Source: Lentibacillus cibarius (GTDB lineage: Bacteria > Bacillota > Bacilli > Bacillales > Amphibacillaceae). From it: a DNA stretch of 64,000 nt. Within the stretch, counting starts at the first letter, position 1. Every line of letters begins with the position of its first letter. Position numbers and translations under genes: made by a program. Positions 40,741 through 52,833 of the stretch are shown here, in pieces. A model generated the notes under the pieces. That model did not search any database. It had not been told where the DNA came from and saw nothing but the letters and a program-made list of their open reading frames with translations. Where the stretch lies: NCBI RefSeq assembly GCF_005887555.1, contig NZ_VCIA01000001.1, forward strand, positions 1,922,001 through 1,986,000, in the 5' to 3' direction.

Positions 40741-41593
40741 CGGGCAAGCTGAGGGTACTGTCTACATTGTTCCAACCCCGATTGGGAACTTGGACGATAT
40801 TACAATACGGGCGCTTAAAACGCTGGAAAACGCGGATGTTATTGCTGCGGAAGATACAAGGAATACAAAGAAGCTACTTAATCACTTTAATGTACCTACC
40901 CCGCTTTTAAGCTATCATGAACATAATAAGAAAAGCCGGGAACAGCAATTGCTCGACCGCCTGGAAAATGGGGAGGCGGTTGCGCTTGTCAGTGATGCGG
41001 GGATGCCATCTATTTCTGACCCTGGCGAGGAGCTCGTGCAAGCGGCCATTGAGGCAAGTTATTCGGTGGTCGTTTTGCCAGGTGCCAATGCTGCATTATG
41101 TGCCCTCGTTGGCTCAGGTCTGCCTGCAGGGGAGTTTTTATTCTATGGATTTTTGCCGAGAAAAAAGAAGGATAAGATAGCTGAATTGGAACGACTGAAG
41201 TATAAGCAGGCAACGTTACTTCTATATGAATCACCGTATCGCGTGAAGGATACGCTTAAATCGTTACACGTAAACCTTGGCAATCGCCGGATCACACTAG
41301 CTAGGGAATTAACTAAAAGATTTGAGGAGTATGCCAGGGGTACCGTGGAAGAACTGATTGCATGGGTCGATTCAGTGGAATTAAAAGGGGAATGCTGTCT
41401 GGTGGTCGAAGGTGGCTCCCGTGAAACGGTGCAAAAAAAAGACTTGTGGTGGAGTGACTTATCCATTAACGAGCATGTCAGTCATTATATGCAGACGGAC
41501 AATTTAGCAAGCAAGGAAGCTATCAAACGCACCGCTACTGACAGGAATCTTGCTAAGCGTGTTGTATACCAGGCATTTCATATCGACAACTAG
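40718..41593 (+). CDS. rsmI: 16S rRNA (cytidine1402-2'-O)-methyltransferase RsmI
   Basis: RsmI methylates the ribose of C1402 in the decoding centre. The tetrapyrrole-methylase fold is clear: VYIVPTPIGNLDDITIRAL at the N-terminus, AAEDTRNTKKLL, LVSDAGMPSISDPG, and VVLPGANAALCALVGSG for SAM. 291 residues. It ends before a region with a dispersed repeat and a terminator shared with abrB. Confidence 0.94.
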   Translation: MQIQRSFDGQAEGTVYIVPTPIGNLDDITIRALKTLENADVIAAEDTRNTKKLLNHFNVPTPLLSYHEHNKKSREQQLLDRLENGEAVALVSDAGMPSISDPGEELVQAAIEASYSVVVLPGANAALCALVGSGLPAGEFLFYGFLPRKKKDKIAELERLKYKQATLLLYESPYRVKDTLKSLHVNLGNRRITLARELTKRFEEYARGTVEELIAWVDSVELKGECCLVVEGGSRETVQKKDLWWSDLSINEHVSHYMQTDNLASKEAIKRTATDRNLAKRVVYQAFHIDN

Positions 41594-41649
41594 GACCAAC
41601 CGGATTCATCTAGCTGGAAAAACAGAAACGCTGGCTAAACTTGGCATGC

Positions 41650-41697
41650 CCTGGCCAGCGCCGGTACTTGTACGTCGAAGTTGGTCGTAGCTGATTA
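41650..41697 (-). repeat. dispersed intergenic repeat, copy E (degraded)
   Basis: On the minus strand it reads AATCAGCTACGACCAACTTC then GACGTACAAG, a decayed left edge (consensus AAGCCACGTCCGGCTTC then GACGTACAGG). Confidence 0.5.
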
Positions 41698-41737
41698 AGT
41701 ACTTCAGTTGTTTATACCAACTCAACGATAGTTTCCT

Positions 41738-41783
41738 AAAAAAGCGGCTGACGTTGTTATATCAATGCGTCAGCCGCTTTTCA
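41738..41783. terminator. bidirectional terminator, rsmI and abrB
   Basis: AAAGCGGCTGACG (41741-41753) pairs with CGTCAGCCGCTTT (41768-41780), with A and T runs outside, between convergent genes. Confidence 0.85.
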
Positions 41784-41837
41784 CACATTCTATGGAGATA
41801 CAGCAAATTAGTTACTGTTCTACACTGTTTTTTCCGG

Positions 41838-42116
41838 TTAACGGTTCAATCGTGACTGAATTTCAGTAATAAGTTCTTGTGCTCCCTCCGGACTGAGGAC
41901 AACCTTTCCATTTGCTAATGATAAATTCTCATCGGATGTCTGTCCGGTGACCTGACATGTCATGTTTGGTTTATATTTTTTCAGTACCACTTGATCGTCA
42001 TTGATATAGATTTCCAGTGGATCTTTTTCATTGATATCCAATGTGCGACGCAATTCCTTCGGGAGCACAATCCGGCCGAGTTCATCGACTTTGCGCACGA
42101 TTCCGGTTGATTTCAT
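41838..42116 (-). CDS. abrB: transition-state regulator AbrB
   Basis: AbrB represses many post-exponential genes during growth. The swapped-hairpin DNA-binding domain is at 1-50 (MKSTGIVRKVDELGRIVLPKELRRTL), the Cys in NMTCQVTG is conserved, and the C-terminal multimerisation half follows. 92 residues. Its promoter and a Spo0A box are upstream, so relief by phosphorylated Spo0A is likely, as in B. subtilis. spoVT at 60912 has the same N-terminal fold. Confidence 0.95.
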   Translation of the reverse strand: MKSTGIVRKVDELGRIVLPKELRRTLDINEKDPLEIYINDDQVVLKKYKPNMTCQVTGQTSDENLSLANGKVVLSPEGAQELITEIQSRLNR

Positions 42117-42188
42117 TTTTTATTCTCCCCTCGAAAGCTCTTTGTTTAACCAATAAAATCTAAGTTCTCACAAAAAAATTCAGCATGT

Positions 42189-42195
42189 TTCGACA
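42189..42195 (-). promoter_or_regulatory. Spo0A box of abrB
   Basis: TGTCGAA on the minus strand is a perfect 0A box. It is about 73 bases before abrB and just downstream of the predicted transcription start, the position used for repression in B. subtilis. Confidence 0.75.
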
Positions 42196-42209
42196 CTTGC
42201 TTATGGGAT

Positions 42210-42238
42210 ATAATACCAACCTCCTTGTTTTCTGTCAA
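42210..42238 (-). promoter_or_regulatory. sigma-A promoter of abrB
   Basis: On the minus strand TTGACA (42238-42233) and TATTAT (42215-42210) are 17 bases apart. Confidence 0.8.
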
Positions 42239-42345
42239 TGAATACAACTAAACAATCTGTAAGTTTTTTGGTAAAATAACGCGTATTAGGAGTATGTAGT
42301 ACTAGTTGCTTGTGTACGGACACCCTGTAATTGGAAAAACTTTAG

Positions 42346-44345
<2,000 letters not shown>

Positions 44346-44359
44346 GAAGGAGTGATGAT

Positions 44360-45136
44360 ATGTTAGTTGATACACACGTGCATTTGAATGTGGAACAATT
44401 TGCTGAAGACAGAGATGAGACCATTCAGCGTGCGTTTTCTGCCGGTGTTGAATATATGGTCGTTGTTGGTTTTGATCGCGAGACGATCCCACTGGCATTG
44501 GAACTTGCTGAACAGTATGAAACGATTTATGCAGCAGTCGGTTGGCACCCGGTTGATGCCATTGACATGCGTGATGAAGACCTGGACTGGATCGAGGAAC
44601 TCACGCAGCATCCGAAAGTCGTCGCCATTGGTGAAATGGGACTTGACTATCATTGGGATAAATCACCGAAAGATGTACAGAAGGAAGTCTTTCGTAAGCA
44701 AATTGCGCTTGCTAAAAAAGTGAACATGCCAATCGTCATTCATAACCGGGAAGCGACAGAGGATATAATAGATGTGCTGCATGAAGAAAATGCAAAGGAC
44801 GTTGGCGGCATCATGCATTGTTATAATGATGACGCCAAGTATGTTCCGACCTTTCTTGATATGAATTTTTACATATCACTAGGTGGACCGGTTACGTTTA
44901 AAAATGCAACCTTGCCTAAGGATGTGGCTGTTGAGGTGCCGCTTAACCGGCTGCTGGTTGAAACCGATGCGCCGTTTTTAGCACCACACCCGAATCGAGG
45001 TAAGCGAAACGAGCCGGCTTATGTGAAACTCGTTGCTGAAAAAATTGCCGAACTTCGGGGTATGTCATTCGATGAATTAAGCAGTATGACGACAGAAAAT
45101 GCGTTTACATTCTTCCGATTTGGCGATAAAGCATGA
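44360..45136 (+). CDS. tatD: TatD family DNase YabD
   Basis: This metal-dependent hydrolase of the TatD family is thought to be a 3'-5' exonuclease or repair DNase. The metal-binding residues are seen in LVDTHVHLN, GEMGLDYHW, IHNREATED and LVETDAPFLAPHP. 258 residues. It follows metG by 14 bases with GGAG upstream, in the normal order before yabE. Confidence 0.92.
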   Translation: MLVDTHVHLNVEQFAEDRDETIQRAFSAGVEYMVVVGFDRETIPLALELAEQYETIYAAVGWHPVDAIDMRDEDLDWIEELTQHPKVVAIGEMGLDYHWDKSPKDVQKEVFRKQIALAKKVNMPIVIHNREATEDIIDVLHEENAKDVGGIMHCYNDDAKYVPTFLDMNFYISLGGPVTFKNATLPKDVAVEVPLNRLLVETDAPFLAPHPNRGKRNEPAYVKLVAEKIAELRGMSFDELSSMTTENAFTFFRFGDKA

Positions 45137-45173
45137 AACTTGTTGTAAAATGTATGTAATAAAATTAACCATT

Positions 45174-45208
45174 AAGAGGCTGACAATTTTTCGTCGGCCT
45201 CTTTTTAT
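45174..45208 (+). terminator. tatD terminator
   Basis: AAGAGGCTGAC (45174-45184) pairs with GTCGGCCTCTT (45193-45203), followed by TTTATTT. Confidence 0.8.
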
Positions 45209-45366
45209 TTGGGCTTAAAGACTGACACATCAGGGGTTTCCAAAGTTTGTCATACGATAGACATGATTTGTAATCCAACTGTAAAGGAAACGTAAACGGA
45301 ATTTCGTTGCAATTGCATAGGTCTGTTAATATAATCAAAGTCGCAGTGAAAGGAGGCAAAAAAAGC

Positions 45367-46566
45367 ATGCGAGTATTTTCAAAGCTTTTGCCAAAATTGA
45401 CCTGGAAACAGCTTTTGTCTGGCGTAGGTATGATAGCACTGATTGCTTTTTCCGGATTAATGGTTTTTGAGACAACAAAAACAGAAGTAACACTGACGGA
45501 AAATGGGGAAGAGCAATCAATTAAGACCCATGCAGACACGGTTGAAGAATTACTGGCCGAATCAGGAATAACGTATGAAGAACAAGACGCAATCAATCAT
45601 AAATTAAATACACCAGTGAAAAATGGTATGAATATTACATACGATGAAGCAAATGAAGTTACCGTTAAAGTTGATGGAGATGAAAAGCGTTACTACACAA
45701 CAACTGATACTGTTGGCGAACTCCTTAAGGATGAAGGCATTCAATTAACCAAGCATGATAACATGTCACTTGATAAGGATGCATCAGTTGAGGATGGTAT
45801 GACAATCGCTATCGATAAGGCATTTCAGGTGACGGTCAATGATGGTGGTGACAAAGAAAGAGTCTGGACGAACGGCGGAACGGTCGAACATCTATTGAAT
45901 GAACAAGAAATTGAACTTAATAAATTAGATAAGATCAAACCAGCAAAGGATAAAAAAGTTAAAAAAGATACACCTGTAATCATCACCCGTATAAAAAAAG
46001 TGACAGAAGAAGTAAAAGCACCGATTGACTATCAAGTAGAAAAGCGAGAAGACAGTAGTCTGGCTAAAGGGAAACGACACGTCATCGCTAAAGGAAAAGA
46101 AGGACTTGTTGTCAAAGAATATGAAGTGACGAAAGAAAACGGCAAAGAAATTAACCGTGAGTTGATTGATAAAACGGTAAAACGCAAAAGTGAAAGCCGG
46201 ATTGTCGCAATCGGCACTAAGGTGAGCGAACAGAATTTGACGACGCTTTCCGATAAAAGCAGTTCCGACAAAAGTGGAAAAGTAATGTATATGAACGCTA
46301 CTGCTTACTCGTCAAACTGTAGCGGATGTTCTGGTATAACCGCTACTGGAATCAATCTGAACAAGAACCCGAATAAAAAGATCGTTTCTGTTGATACGAG
46401 CGTCATTCCGTTGGGCACGAAAGTATGGATAGAAGGCTATGGCACTGCGATTGCCGCGGATACAGGTTCACACATTGTCGGAAATCGGATTGATTTACAT
46501 TTTCCAAGTCGATCATCTGCATTGAATTTTGGACGGAAAACGGTTAAAGTTAAGGTACTTGATTAA
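45367..46566 (+). CDS. yabE: cell-wall protein YabE (DUF348/G5/3D domains)
   Basis: This putative murein-active protein of 399 residues resembles resuscitation/stationary-phase survival factors. A membrane anchor lies at 11-30. Three DUF348 repeats follow (TKTEVTLTENGEEQ, NEVTVKVDGDEK, FQVTVNDGGDK), then a G5 domain (EVKAPIDYQVEKREDSSLAKG) and a 3D domain with the Asp-rich motif TATGI and IAADTGSHIVGNRIDLHF. ATG 45367 follows AAAGGAGG. rnmV starts 67 bases after its stop. Confidence 0.9.
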   Translation: MRVFSKLLPKLTWKQLLSGVGMIALIAFSGLMVFETTKTEVTLTENGEEQSIKTHADTVEELLAESGITYEEQDAINHKLNTPVKNGMNITYDEANEVTVKVDGDEKRYYTTTDTVGELLKDEGIQLTKHDNMSLDKDASVEDGMTIAIDKAFQVTVNDGGDKERVWTNGGTVEHLLNEQEIELNKLDKIKPAKDKKVKKDTPVIITRIKKVTEEVKAPIDYQVEKREDSSLAKGKRHVIAKGKEGLVVKEYEVTKENGKEINRELIDKTVKRKSESRIVAIGTKVSEQNLTTLSDKSSSDKSGKVMYMNATAYSSNCSGCSGITATGINLNKNPNKKIVSVDTSVIPLGTKVWIEGYGTAIAADTGSHIVGNRIDLHFPSRSSALNFGRKTVKVKVLD

Positions 46567-46577
46567 TATAGGAAATT

Positions 46578-46613
46578 GCTCCTGTCATGGTATAGTGACA
46601 GGAGCATTATTGT
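46578..46613 (+). terminator. yabE terminator
   Basis: TGCTCCTGTCA (46578-46588) pairs perfectly with TGACAGGAGCA (46596-46606). It is followed by TTATTG, so the T-run is modest. Confidence 0.6.
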
Positions 46614-46633
46614 TCAGGAAGAGGAAAATAAAC

Positions 46634-48077
<1,444 letters not shown>

Positions 48078-48120
48078 CTACGTAAATGCAGGCTAGGATA
48101 AAAGCATAGACTCTAAAGAA

Positions 48121-48164
48121 AAATCCGAATGATGATTCAATTGAATCATCATTCGGATTTTTTA
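48121..48164 (+). terminator. rsmA terminator, 20-bp perfect stem
   Basis: AAATCCGAATGATGATTCAA (48121-48140) is a perfect inverted repeat with 48141-48160, followed by T residues. This is an unusually long, uninterrupted stem. Confidence 0.85.
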
Positions 48165-48275
48165 TTGTACAAAGATGAATCAATTTCATAAGTGTTTATT
48201 CTCGAAAAATACATGAATTTTTACGTATGATACGGTTTTGGTTATTCGTTTTTATTAATACCCGTAATGAAAGGT

Positions 48276-48347
48276 GACCGACTCCTGCGGGAAAAGGAAG
48301 GTAGGCTAAATTCGCGACGTCCTGCCCGGGCGCTTGAGCCTTTGTTC
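48276..48347 (+). repeat. dispersed intergenic repeat, copy F (right half)
   Basis: It contains CGACTCCTGCGGGAAAAGG, a motif I associate with another common Bacillaceae repeat. The right edge CGGGCGCTTGAGCC then TTTGTTC ends at 48347. It is upstream of yabG in a 349-base gap with no other recognised feature except the terminator at 48121. Confidence 0.6.
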
Positions 48348-48426
48348 CATAAGGCACAGGTTAGGAGTAACTGTCATAGTCTACAGATAAGGGAATTTAT
48401 CCAACGAGAGGCTGTGAGGTGGCTTT

Positions 48427-49302
48427 ATGAGTTTTTCGACAGGTCAGATGGTAACACGAAAATCACATAATCATGATCTACTGTTTCGAATTGCATCTAT
48501 TTCCGGGGACATTGCACTGCTGCACGGGGAAGATATCCGTCTTGTCGCAGATGCCACCTTGGATGATTTGCAGCATGTCGGTAAAAGAGATTTAGAAAAA
48601 CGCAAGAAAAGAGGAAAGGAACAAGAAGAATACTCCTACCGGCTATTTAGACAGGACTATCAGTTGATGCGTGATAAGCGCGAATATCAGTCAACAAATG
48701 GTTATCAATATACTGGAGGTTTTTTTCAACTGCCGGCAAAAGTACTTCATATTGATGGTGACCGTATGTACCTTCGAAAATGTATTGAATTATATCATCG
48801 AGTTGGTCTGCAGGTTCACGGGGCCCATGTAGATGAAAAAGACATGCCGCATGAAGTCAGTACACTTGTGGAAAAGGTTCAACCAAATATCATTGTTATT
48901 ACTGGTCATGATGCTTATTCCAAAAATAAAGGGATGAAGAAAGACCTTCGTGCGTATCGAAACTCCAAGTATTTTGTAGAGGCAGTTAGAACCATCCGGG
49001 AAAAGAACCCACATCTTGATGAACTGGTCATATTCGCAGGTGCCTGTCAATCTCATTTTGAATCATTGATAAGGGCGGGTGCCAACTTTGCAAGCTCTCC
49101 TTTGCGTATCAACATTCATGCATTGGATCCAGTTTATATTGCCGCCAGAATTGCGTACACGCCTTTTATGGAAAAGGTCGGTGTCTGGGAGGCACTCCGT
49201 AACACGTTGACTGGAGAAAAAGGGATGGGAGGAGTCGAAACAAGAGGATTGTTGCGCACGGGGATCCCATATATTACTGATGATGAGGATGATATAACCT
49301 AA
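48427..49302 (+). CDS. yabG: sporulation-specific protease YabG
   Basis: YabG processes spore coat proteins late in sporulation. 291 residues. The conserved Cys lies in IFAGACQSHFES and is the likely nucleophile, and a His (ITGHDAYSKN) is near 160. The N-terminus SFSTGQMVTRKSHNHDLLFRI is family-typical. GTG or TTG alternatives are not needed; ATG 48427 follows GAGGTGG. No certain sigma-K promoter was found. Confidence 0.92.
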   Translation: MSFSTGQMVTRKSHNHDLLFRIASISGDIALLHGEDIRLVADATLDDLQHVGKRDLEKRKKRGKEQEEYSYRLFRQDYQLMRDKREYQSTNGYQYTGGFFQLPAKVLHIDGDRMYLRKCIELYHRVGLQVHGAHVDEKDMPHEVSTLVEKVQPNIIVITGHDAYSKNKGMKKDLRAYRNSKYFVEAVRTIREKNPHLDELVIFAGACQSHFESLIRAGANFASSPLRINIHALDPVYIAARIAYTPFMEKVGVWEALRNTLTGEKGMGGVETRGLLRTGIPYITDDEDDIT

Positions 49303-49314
49303 GCCAATTCCCAC

Positions 49315-49355
49315 GAGGCAGGAACAAATATGCCTAGTTCCTGTCCTTTTATTAA
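49315..49355 (+). terminator. yabG terminator
   Basis: GAGGCAGGAAC (49315-49325) pairs with GTTCCTGTCCTT (49337-49348), followed by TTATT. Confidence 0.65.
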
Positions 49356-49448
49356 GATTTTTGTCTTATTTAATCCATTAATTATGCAAATCCATACATA
49401 GTTTGTAAATAATTTGAAATAATAATAAGTGAAAAGTGTTTTTGTTTG

Positions 49449-49478
49449 TTGACATGTAAGAAGTTATGCTGGTATAAT
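49449..49478 (+). promoter_or_regulatory. upstream sigma-A promoter of veg
   Basis: TTGACA (49449-49454) and TATAAT (49473-49478) are both perfect, 18 bases apart. Confidence 0.75.
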
Positions 49479-49491
49479 AAAAAGTTTTTAT

Positions 49492-49520
49492 TTGACTTTT
49501 AATTATACGCATGCTATTAT
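49492..49520 (+). promoter_or_regulatory. downstream sigma-A promoter of veg
   Basis: TTGACT (49492-49497) and TATTAT (49515-49520) are 17 bases apart. It is tandem with the upstream promoter and 23 bases before veg. Confidence 0.65.
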
Positions 49521-49543
49521 ATAAGGAAGTGAGGTGGAGTATA

Positions 49544-49804
49544 GTGGCAAAAACATTAATCGAAATTAAGCAGGGTCTTGAAGGCCATGTTGGACAGCGG
49601 CTACGGTTAAAGGCTAATGGTGGCAGAAGGAAAACGATTGAACGTTGTGGTGTGTTGGCAGAGACATATCCATCTGTTTTCATTGTTGAACTGGATCAAG
49701 ACGAAAATGCATTCGAACGTGTTTCTTACAGCTATGCGGACGTATTAACGGAGACAGTACAATTGAGTTTTCAGGACGAAATAGAAATGATTGCCGAGCA
49801 GTGA
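49544..49804 (+). CDS. veg: Veg protein
   Basis: Veg is an abundant small protein tied to biofilm formation and growth; its exact role is unresolved. The 86 residues [18 protein letters not shown] onward match the family. GTG 49544 follows GAGGTGGAG. Two tandem sigma-A promoters lie upstream, consistent with strong vegetative expression. Confidence 0.93.
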   Translation: MAKTLIEIKQGLEGHVGQRLRLKANGGRRKTIERCGVLAETYPSVFIVELDQDENAFERVSYSYADVLTETVQLSFQDEIEMIAEQ

Positions 49805-49883
49805 ACATTGTTTACTGCTTGTTTCATATCTGCAGTTTAACCTTTCTCACCTGAAATCATGTACTTAGTGCCACATAAACCCG

Positions 49884-49912
49884 GTATTAAATTTTTCCTG
49901 TTTTACATATAA
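49884..49912 (+). promoter_or_regulatory. candidate sigma-G promoter of sspF
   Basis: GTATT (49884-49888) and CATATAA (49906-49912) are 17 bases apart. Each differs at one position from the sigma-G consensus, so this is tentative. Confidence 0.3.
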
Positions 49913-49989
49913 TTGACGGGTGTTCATTTGAACCTTCTCCATAAACTATACATGTCGTAACCACTCTTCATGAAAGGGGTTGTTCTTTG

Positions 49990-50157
49990 TTGGGCAGACG
50001 TAACGGAGCAATGTCAAACCAACTGAAAGAAGAAATTGCTAAAGAGTTAGGTTTTTACGACACAGTGCAGCAAGAAGGCTGGGGTGGCATCCGAGCAAAA
50101 GATGCCGGGAATATGGTGAAACGTGCAATTGAAATAGCCGAGCAACGGATGAAGTGA
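49990..50157 (+). CDS. sspF: small acid-soluble spore protein SspF
   Basis: This alpha/beta-type-related SASP coats DNA in the spore. The 55-residue product [20 protein letters not shown] continues with [22 protein letters not shown] and the tail [13 protein letters not shown], close to B. subtilis SspF. TTG 49990 follows AAAGGGG by ten bases. The gene is short and easily missed. Confidence 0.93.
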   Translation: MGRRNGAMSNQLKEEIAKELGFYDTVQQEGWGGIRAKDAGNMVKRAIEIAEQRMK

Positions 50158-50240
50158 TTAGAAAAGCTTAAGTCTAGCCTCGCTATAGCGAGTGCCGAAG
50201 TTTTTCTGAAGTCTTCAAAATTTATACTTGCTGATGTTTG
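50158..50240. repeat. AAAGCTT-type hairpin between sspF and ispE
   Basis: AGAAAAGCTT, then CTCGCTATAGCGAG, then GCCGAAGTTTTTCT (50160-50206) resembles the hairpin before recR. No other feature is present. Confidence 0.45.
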
Positions 50241-50273
50241 AAAAAGGCAGCCCTTAGGGGGGTGCCTTTTTCT
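50241..50273 (+). terminator. sspF terminator
   Basis: AAAAAGGCA (50241-50249) pairs with TGCCTTTTT (50263-50271). Confidence 0.75.
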
Positions 50274-50402
50274 GCTCTATTGGGATATTGTAGCATCATT
50301 GTCCTTACCCGGGTCCTGAGTCGCTGCTGCTTTTTGAATATGGTACAATCTGTTATAGTCTTTAATACGGTGAAATGAGTACCAATAAAGTGGGTGACGG
50401 AG

Positions 50403-51260
50403 ATGGTTTTCTTTGAAAGGGCTCCAGCCAAAATCAATTTATCCCTTGATGTTCTTGGTAAACGAGATGATGGATTTCATGAAGTGAAGATGGTTATGAC
50501 AAGTGTAGATTTAGCTGATCGTGTTGAGCTTGGTGAACTTCATCGTGATGTAATTGAGGTGTCAGCAGACAGTCAATATGTCCCGGATGATGAAAGAAAT
50601 CTTGCTTATAAGGCTGCAGCAGCTTTTAAATATAAGTACCAATTGAAGCGAGGAGTACGAATAAATATAAAAAAGAACATACCGGTTGCCGCGGGTCTAG
50701 GCGGCGGAAGTAGTGATGCGGCAGCTGTTTTGCGTGGGCTTAATCAGATGTGGTCTATCGGCGCAACGAGCAGTCAACTGGCAGAGCTCGGGGCAACGCT
50801 TGGCTCGGATGTCCCCTTTTGTGTGTACGGAACGACTGCCCTTGGGACAGGACGTGGTGAAGAGATTCGTATACTGCCTTCACCGCCTGTCTGTTATGTC
50901 GTACTTGCCAAACCGGACATTGGGGTATCTACGAGACACGTTTTTCCAAAGGTGAATGTAAATGAGTTGGAACATCCGGAGACGGAAACGGTCATCCGTT
51001 CGCTAGAGGAGAAGAATTTCAAAAAACTTTGTGGGAGTGTTGGCAATACACTGGAGCGTATCACTTTTTCGATGCATCCGGAAGTAAGACGGCTTAAAGA
51101 GAAGATGCTTACCAGTGGAGTGTCTGGTGCAGTTATGAGTGGAAGTGGCCCGACAGTAGCAGGCTTTGTCAAACACTTTAGTAAAGCGAAACGTGTTTAT
51201 AACGGACTGCGGGGCTTTTGCGATGAAGTATATGTTGTACGTCTGCTGGACCAGCGCTAA
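50403..51260 (+). CDS. ispE: 4-diphosphocytidyl-2-C-methyl-D-erythritol kinase
   Basis: IspE is the GHMP-family kinase of the methylerythritol (non-mevalonate) isoprenoid pathway. The N-terminal ERAPAKINLSLDVLGKR, the ATP loop IPVAAGLGGGSSDAA near 100, and the C-terminal SGSGPTVAGF match. ATG 50403 is chosen to match the family's beginning; GTG 50394 is also possible. 285 residues. It precedes purR, with 69 bases between. Confidence 0.94.
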   Translation: MVFFERAPAKINLSLDVLGKRDDGFHEVKMVMTSVDLADRVELGELHRDVIEVSADSQYVPDDERNLAYKAAAAFKYKYQLKRGVRINIKKNIPVAAGLGGGSSDAAAVLRGLNQMWSIGATSSQLAELGATLGSDVPFCVYGTTALGTGRGEEIRILPSPPVCYVVLAKPDIGVSTRHVFPKVNVNELEHPETETVIRSLEEKNFKKLCGSVGNTLERITFSMHPEVRRLKEKMLTSGVSGAVMSGSGPTVAGFVKHFSKAKRVYNGLRGFCDEVYVVRLLDQR

Positions 51261-51263
51261 AAC

Positions 51264-51312
51264 TTGAAAAACACGTATAATAATGCTATATTTGTATAAA
51301 ATATTCGGTTAT
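51264..51312 (+). promoter_or_regulatory. purR promoter with PurBox-like site
   Basis: TTGAAA (51264-51269) and TATATT (51287-51292) are 17 bases apart. AATATTCGGTTAT (51300-51312) fits the reversed PurBox at all but one position. Autoregulation by PurR is therefore possible. Confidence 0.5.
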
Positions 51313-51329
51313 AAGCGCGAGGTGTCCAT

Positions 51330-52142
51330 ATGAAAAGAAGTGATCGTTTAGTTTCATTAATGAATTATTTTTGGGAAAACCCAAGGGAACATACAGCATT
51401 GCCAGTATTCAGTGAACGATATGATGCGGCAAAATCATCGGTAAGTGAAGATTTGGATATCATTGACCGGGTCATGCGTGATGAGGGGATAGGCTACTTG
51501 CAGACGTTGCCCGGGGCGTCAGGTGGTGTACGATTTATCCCGGAATTCTCTCAGGAAAACAGCAAAGTCTTTATTAAAGAACTGTGCGATATGCTGGAAG
51601 ATCCAGAACGCATTCTCCCCGGTGGCTATTTATACATGAGTGATATGTTGGGTAATCCAAAAATGGTTAGTCAGATTGGCCGTGTCCTCGCATCGGCATT
51701 TGCCGATGAACAGATTGATGTTGTTGTAACAGTTGCTACAAAAGGGATTCCGCTTGCTTATGCGGTAGCGTCTGTTTTGAACGTTCCGGTAGTCATTGTT
51801 AGAAGAGACCCGCGGGTGACAGAAGGTTCCTCGGTAAGTATCAATTATGTATCTGGTTCGTCCAGAAAAATTCAGACAATGGTACTTCCAAAGCGTAGTC
51901 TTCAGGAAGGGGCGAATGTCTGTATTATCGATGACTTTATGAAGGCAGGTGGAACAATCAATGGCATGATTAGCTTGCTGGATGAATTTGATGCTAACGT
52001 TAGCGCAGTCGGTGTGCTTGCTGAGGCGGATGATGAAGAAGATGAACGGGTGGTTGATAAATATAAATCACTAGTAAAAATAACAAACGTTGACGGCAAG
52101 AATCAGCAAATAACGGTCGCCCCCGGAAATGCTTTAGACTAA
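51330..52142 (+). CDS. purR: purine operon repressor PurR
   Basis: PurR represses purine synthesis genes and is relieved by PRPP. 270 residues: a winged helix-turn-helix at 1-75 (RSDRLVSLMNYFWENPREHT) and a phosphoribosyltransferase-like effector domain with the PRPP loop VCIIDDFMKAGGT near 200. Its own promoter region has a candidate PurBox. B. subtilis has yabJ (ridA) before spoVG, absent here. Confidence 0.95.
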   Translation: MKRSDRLVSLMNYFWENPREHTALPVFSERYDAAKSSVSEDLDIIDRVMRDEGIGYLQTLPGASGGVRFIPEFSQENSKVFIKELCDMLEDPERILPGGYLYMSDMLGNPKMVSQIGRVLASAFADEQIDVVVTVATKGIPLAYAVASVLNVPVVIVRRDPRVTEGSSVSINYVSGSSRKIQTMVLPKRSLQEGANVCIIDDFMKAGGTINGMISLLDEFDANVSAVGVLAEADDEEDERVVDKYKSLVKITNVDGKNQQITVAPGNALD

Positions 52143-52167
52143 TTTCTTAAATTTTTTAAAAAAACAG

Positions 52168-52195
52168 GCAGGAATTTACAGTGTTTTGTTGAATT
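52168..52195 (+). promoter_or_regulatory. sigma-H promoter of spoVG
   Basis: GCAGGAATT (52168-52176) and GTTGAATT (52188-52195) are 11 bases apart, matching the sigma-H consensus. spoVG is the classic sigma-H-dependent gene. Confidence 0.8.
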
Positions 52196-52233
52196 AGTTT
52201 AGTAAGCACAAAGGGAAAAGGTGGTGAAACATC

Positions 52234-52524
52234 ATGGAAGTTACTGACGTTAGATTACGCCGCGTAAGTACAGAGGGCAGAATGCGAGCTATTGCTTCAA
52301 TCACCATGGATGAGGAGTTTGTAGTACACGATATCCGTGTCATTGACGGGAACAATGGTTTGTTTGTAGCAATGCCATCCAAGCGTACTCCGGATGGTGA
52401 ATTTAGGGATATTGCACATCCTATCAATTCCGGTACTCGTGGCAAGATTCAGGATGCTGTCCTAGAGGAATATCATCTTGCCGGAGAAACAGAAGAAAAA
52501 TATGAAGAAGCTGGTGCTTCCTAA
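52234..52524 (+). CDS. spoVG: septation/RNA-binding regulator SpoVG
   Basis: SpoVG influences septation at sporulation and binds nucleic acid in several Firmicutes. 96 residues: [41 protein letters not shown] and FRDIAHPIN are signature stretches. GGTGGTG precedes ATG. A sigma-H promoter lies just upstream. Confidence 0.95.
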   Translation: MEVTDVRLRRVSTEGRMRAIASITMDEEFVVHDIRVIDGNNGLFVAMPSKRTPDGEFRDIAHPINSGTRGKIQDAVLEEYHLAGETEEKYEEAGAS

Positions 52525-52536
52525 ACTTTATTCAAC

Positions 52537-52577
52537 AAGAGGTCTAATCTGCGGGCAGGTTAGCCTTCTTTTTTTGT
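52537..52577 (+). terminator. spoVG terminator
   Basis: AAGAGGTCTAATCTGC pairs with GCAGGTTAGCCTTCTT (52555-52570), followed by a T-run. Confidence 0.7.
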
Positions 52578-52833
52578 AACGTCAGAAAGCCTAAATTTGG
52601 AAGACCTTAGTTAACTGTGGCAAACTTGAAACGCTTCTAACCGTTGTCATTGTCCACCTCTTTCCATTCTTTCAAGTCTTATGTGCTCACTTCACGCACC
52701 GAAAGTTGAATACTTAAGAAATCACGTTCGATAATTAATATATGCTACTCCCTTATCCAATTATGCTTATGGATTGAAAAATGCTTCTGTTTAAGATATA
52801 TTCATAATGGATGTTTAGAATGGAGGATGCTTC
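52578..52833. other. spoVG-glmU intergenic region
   Basis: Apart from the spoVG terminator I see no repeat, RNA or clear promoter here; glmU must have its own. Confidence 0.4.
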
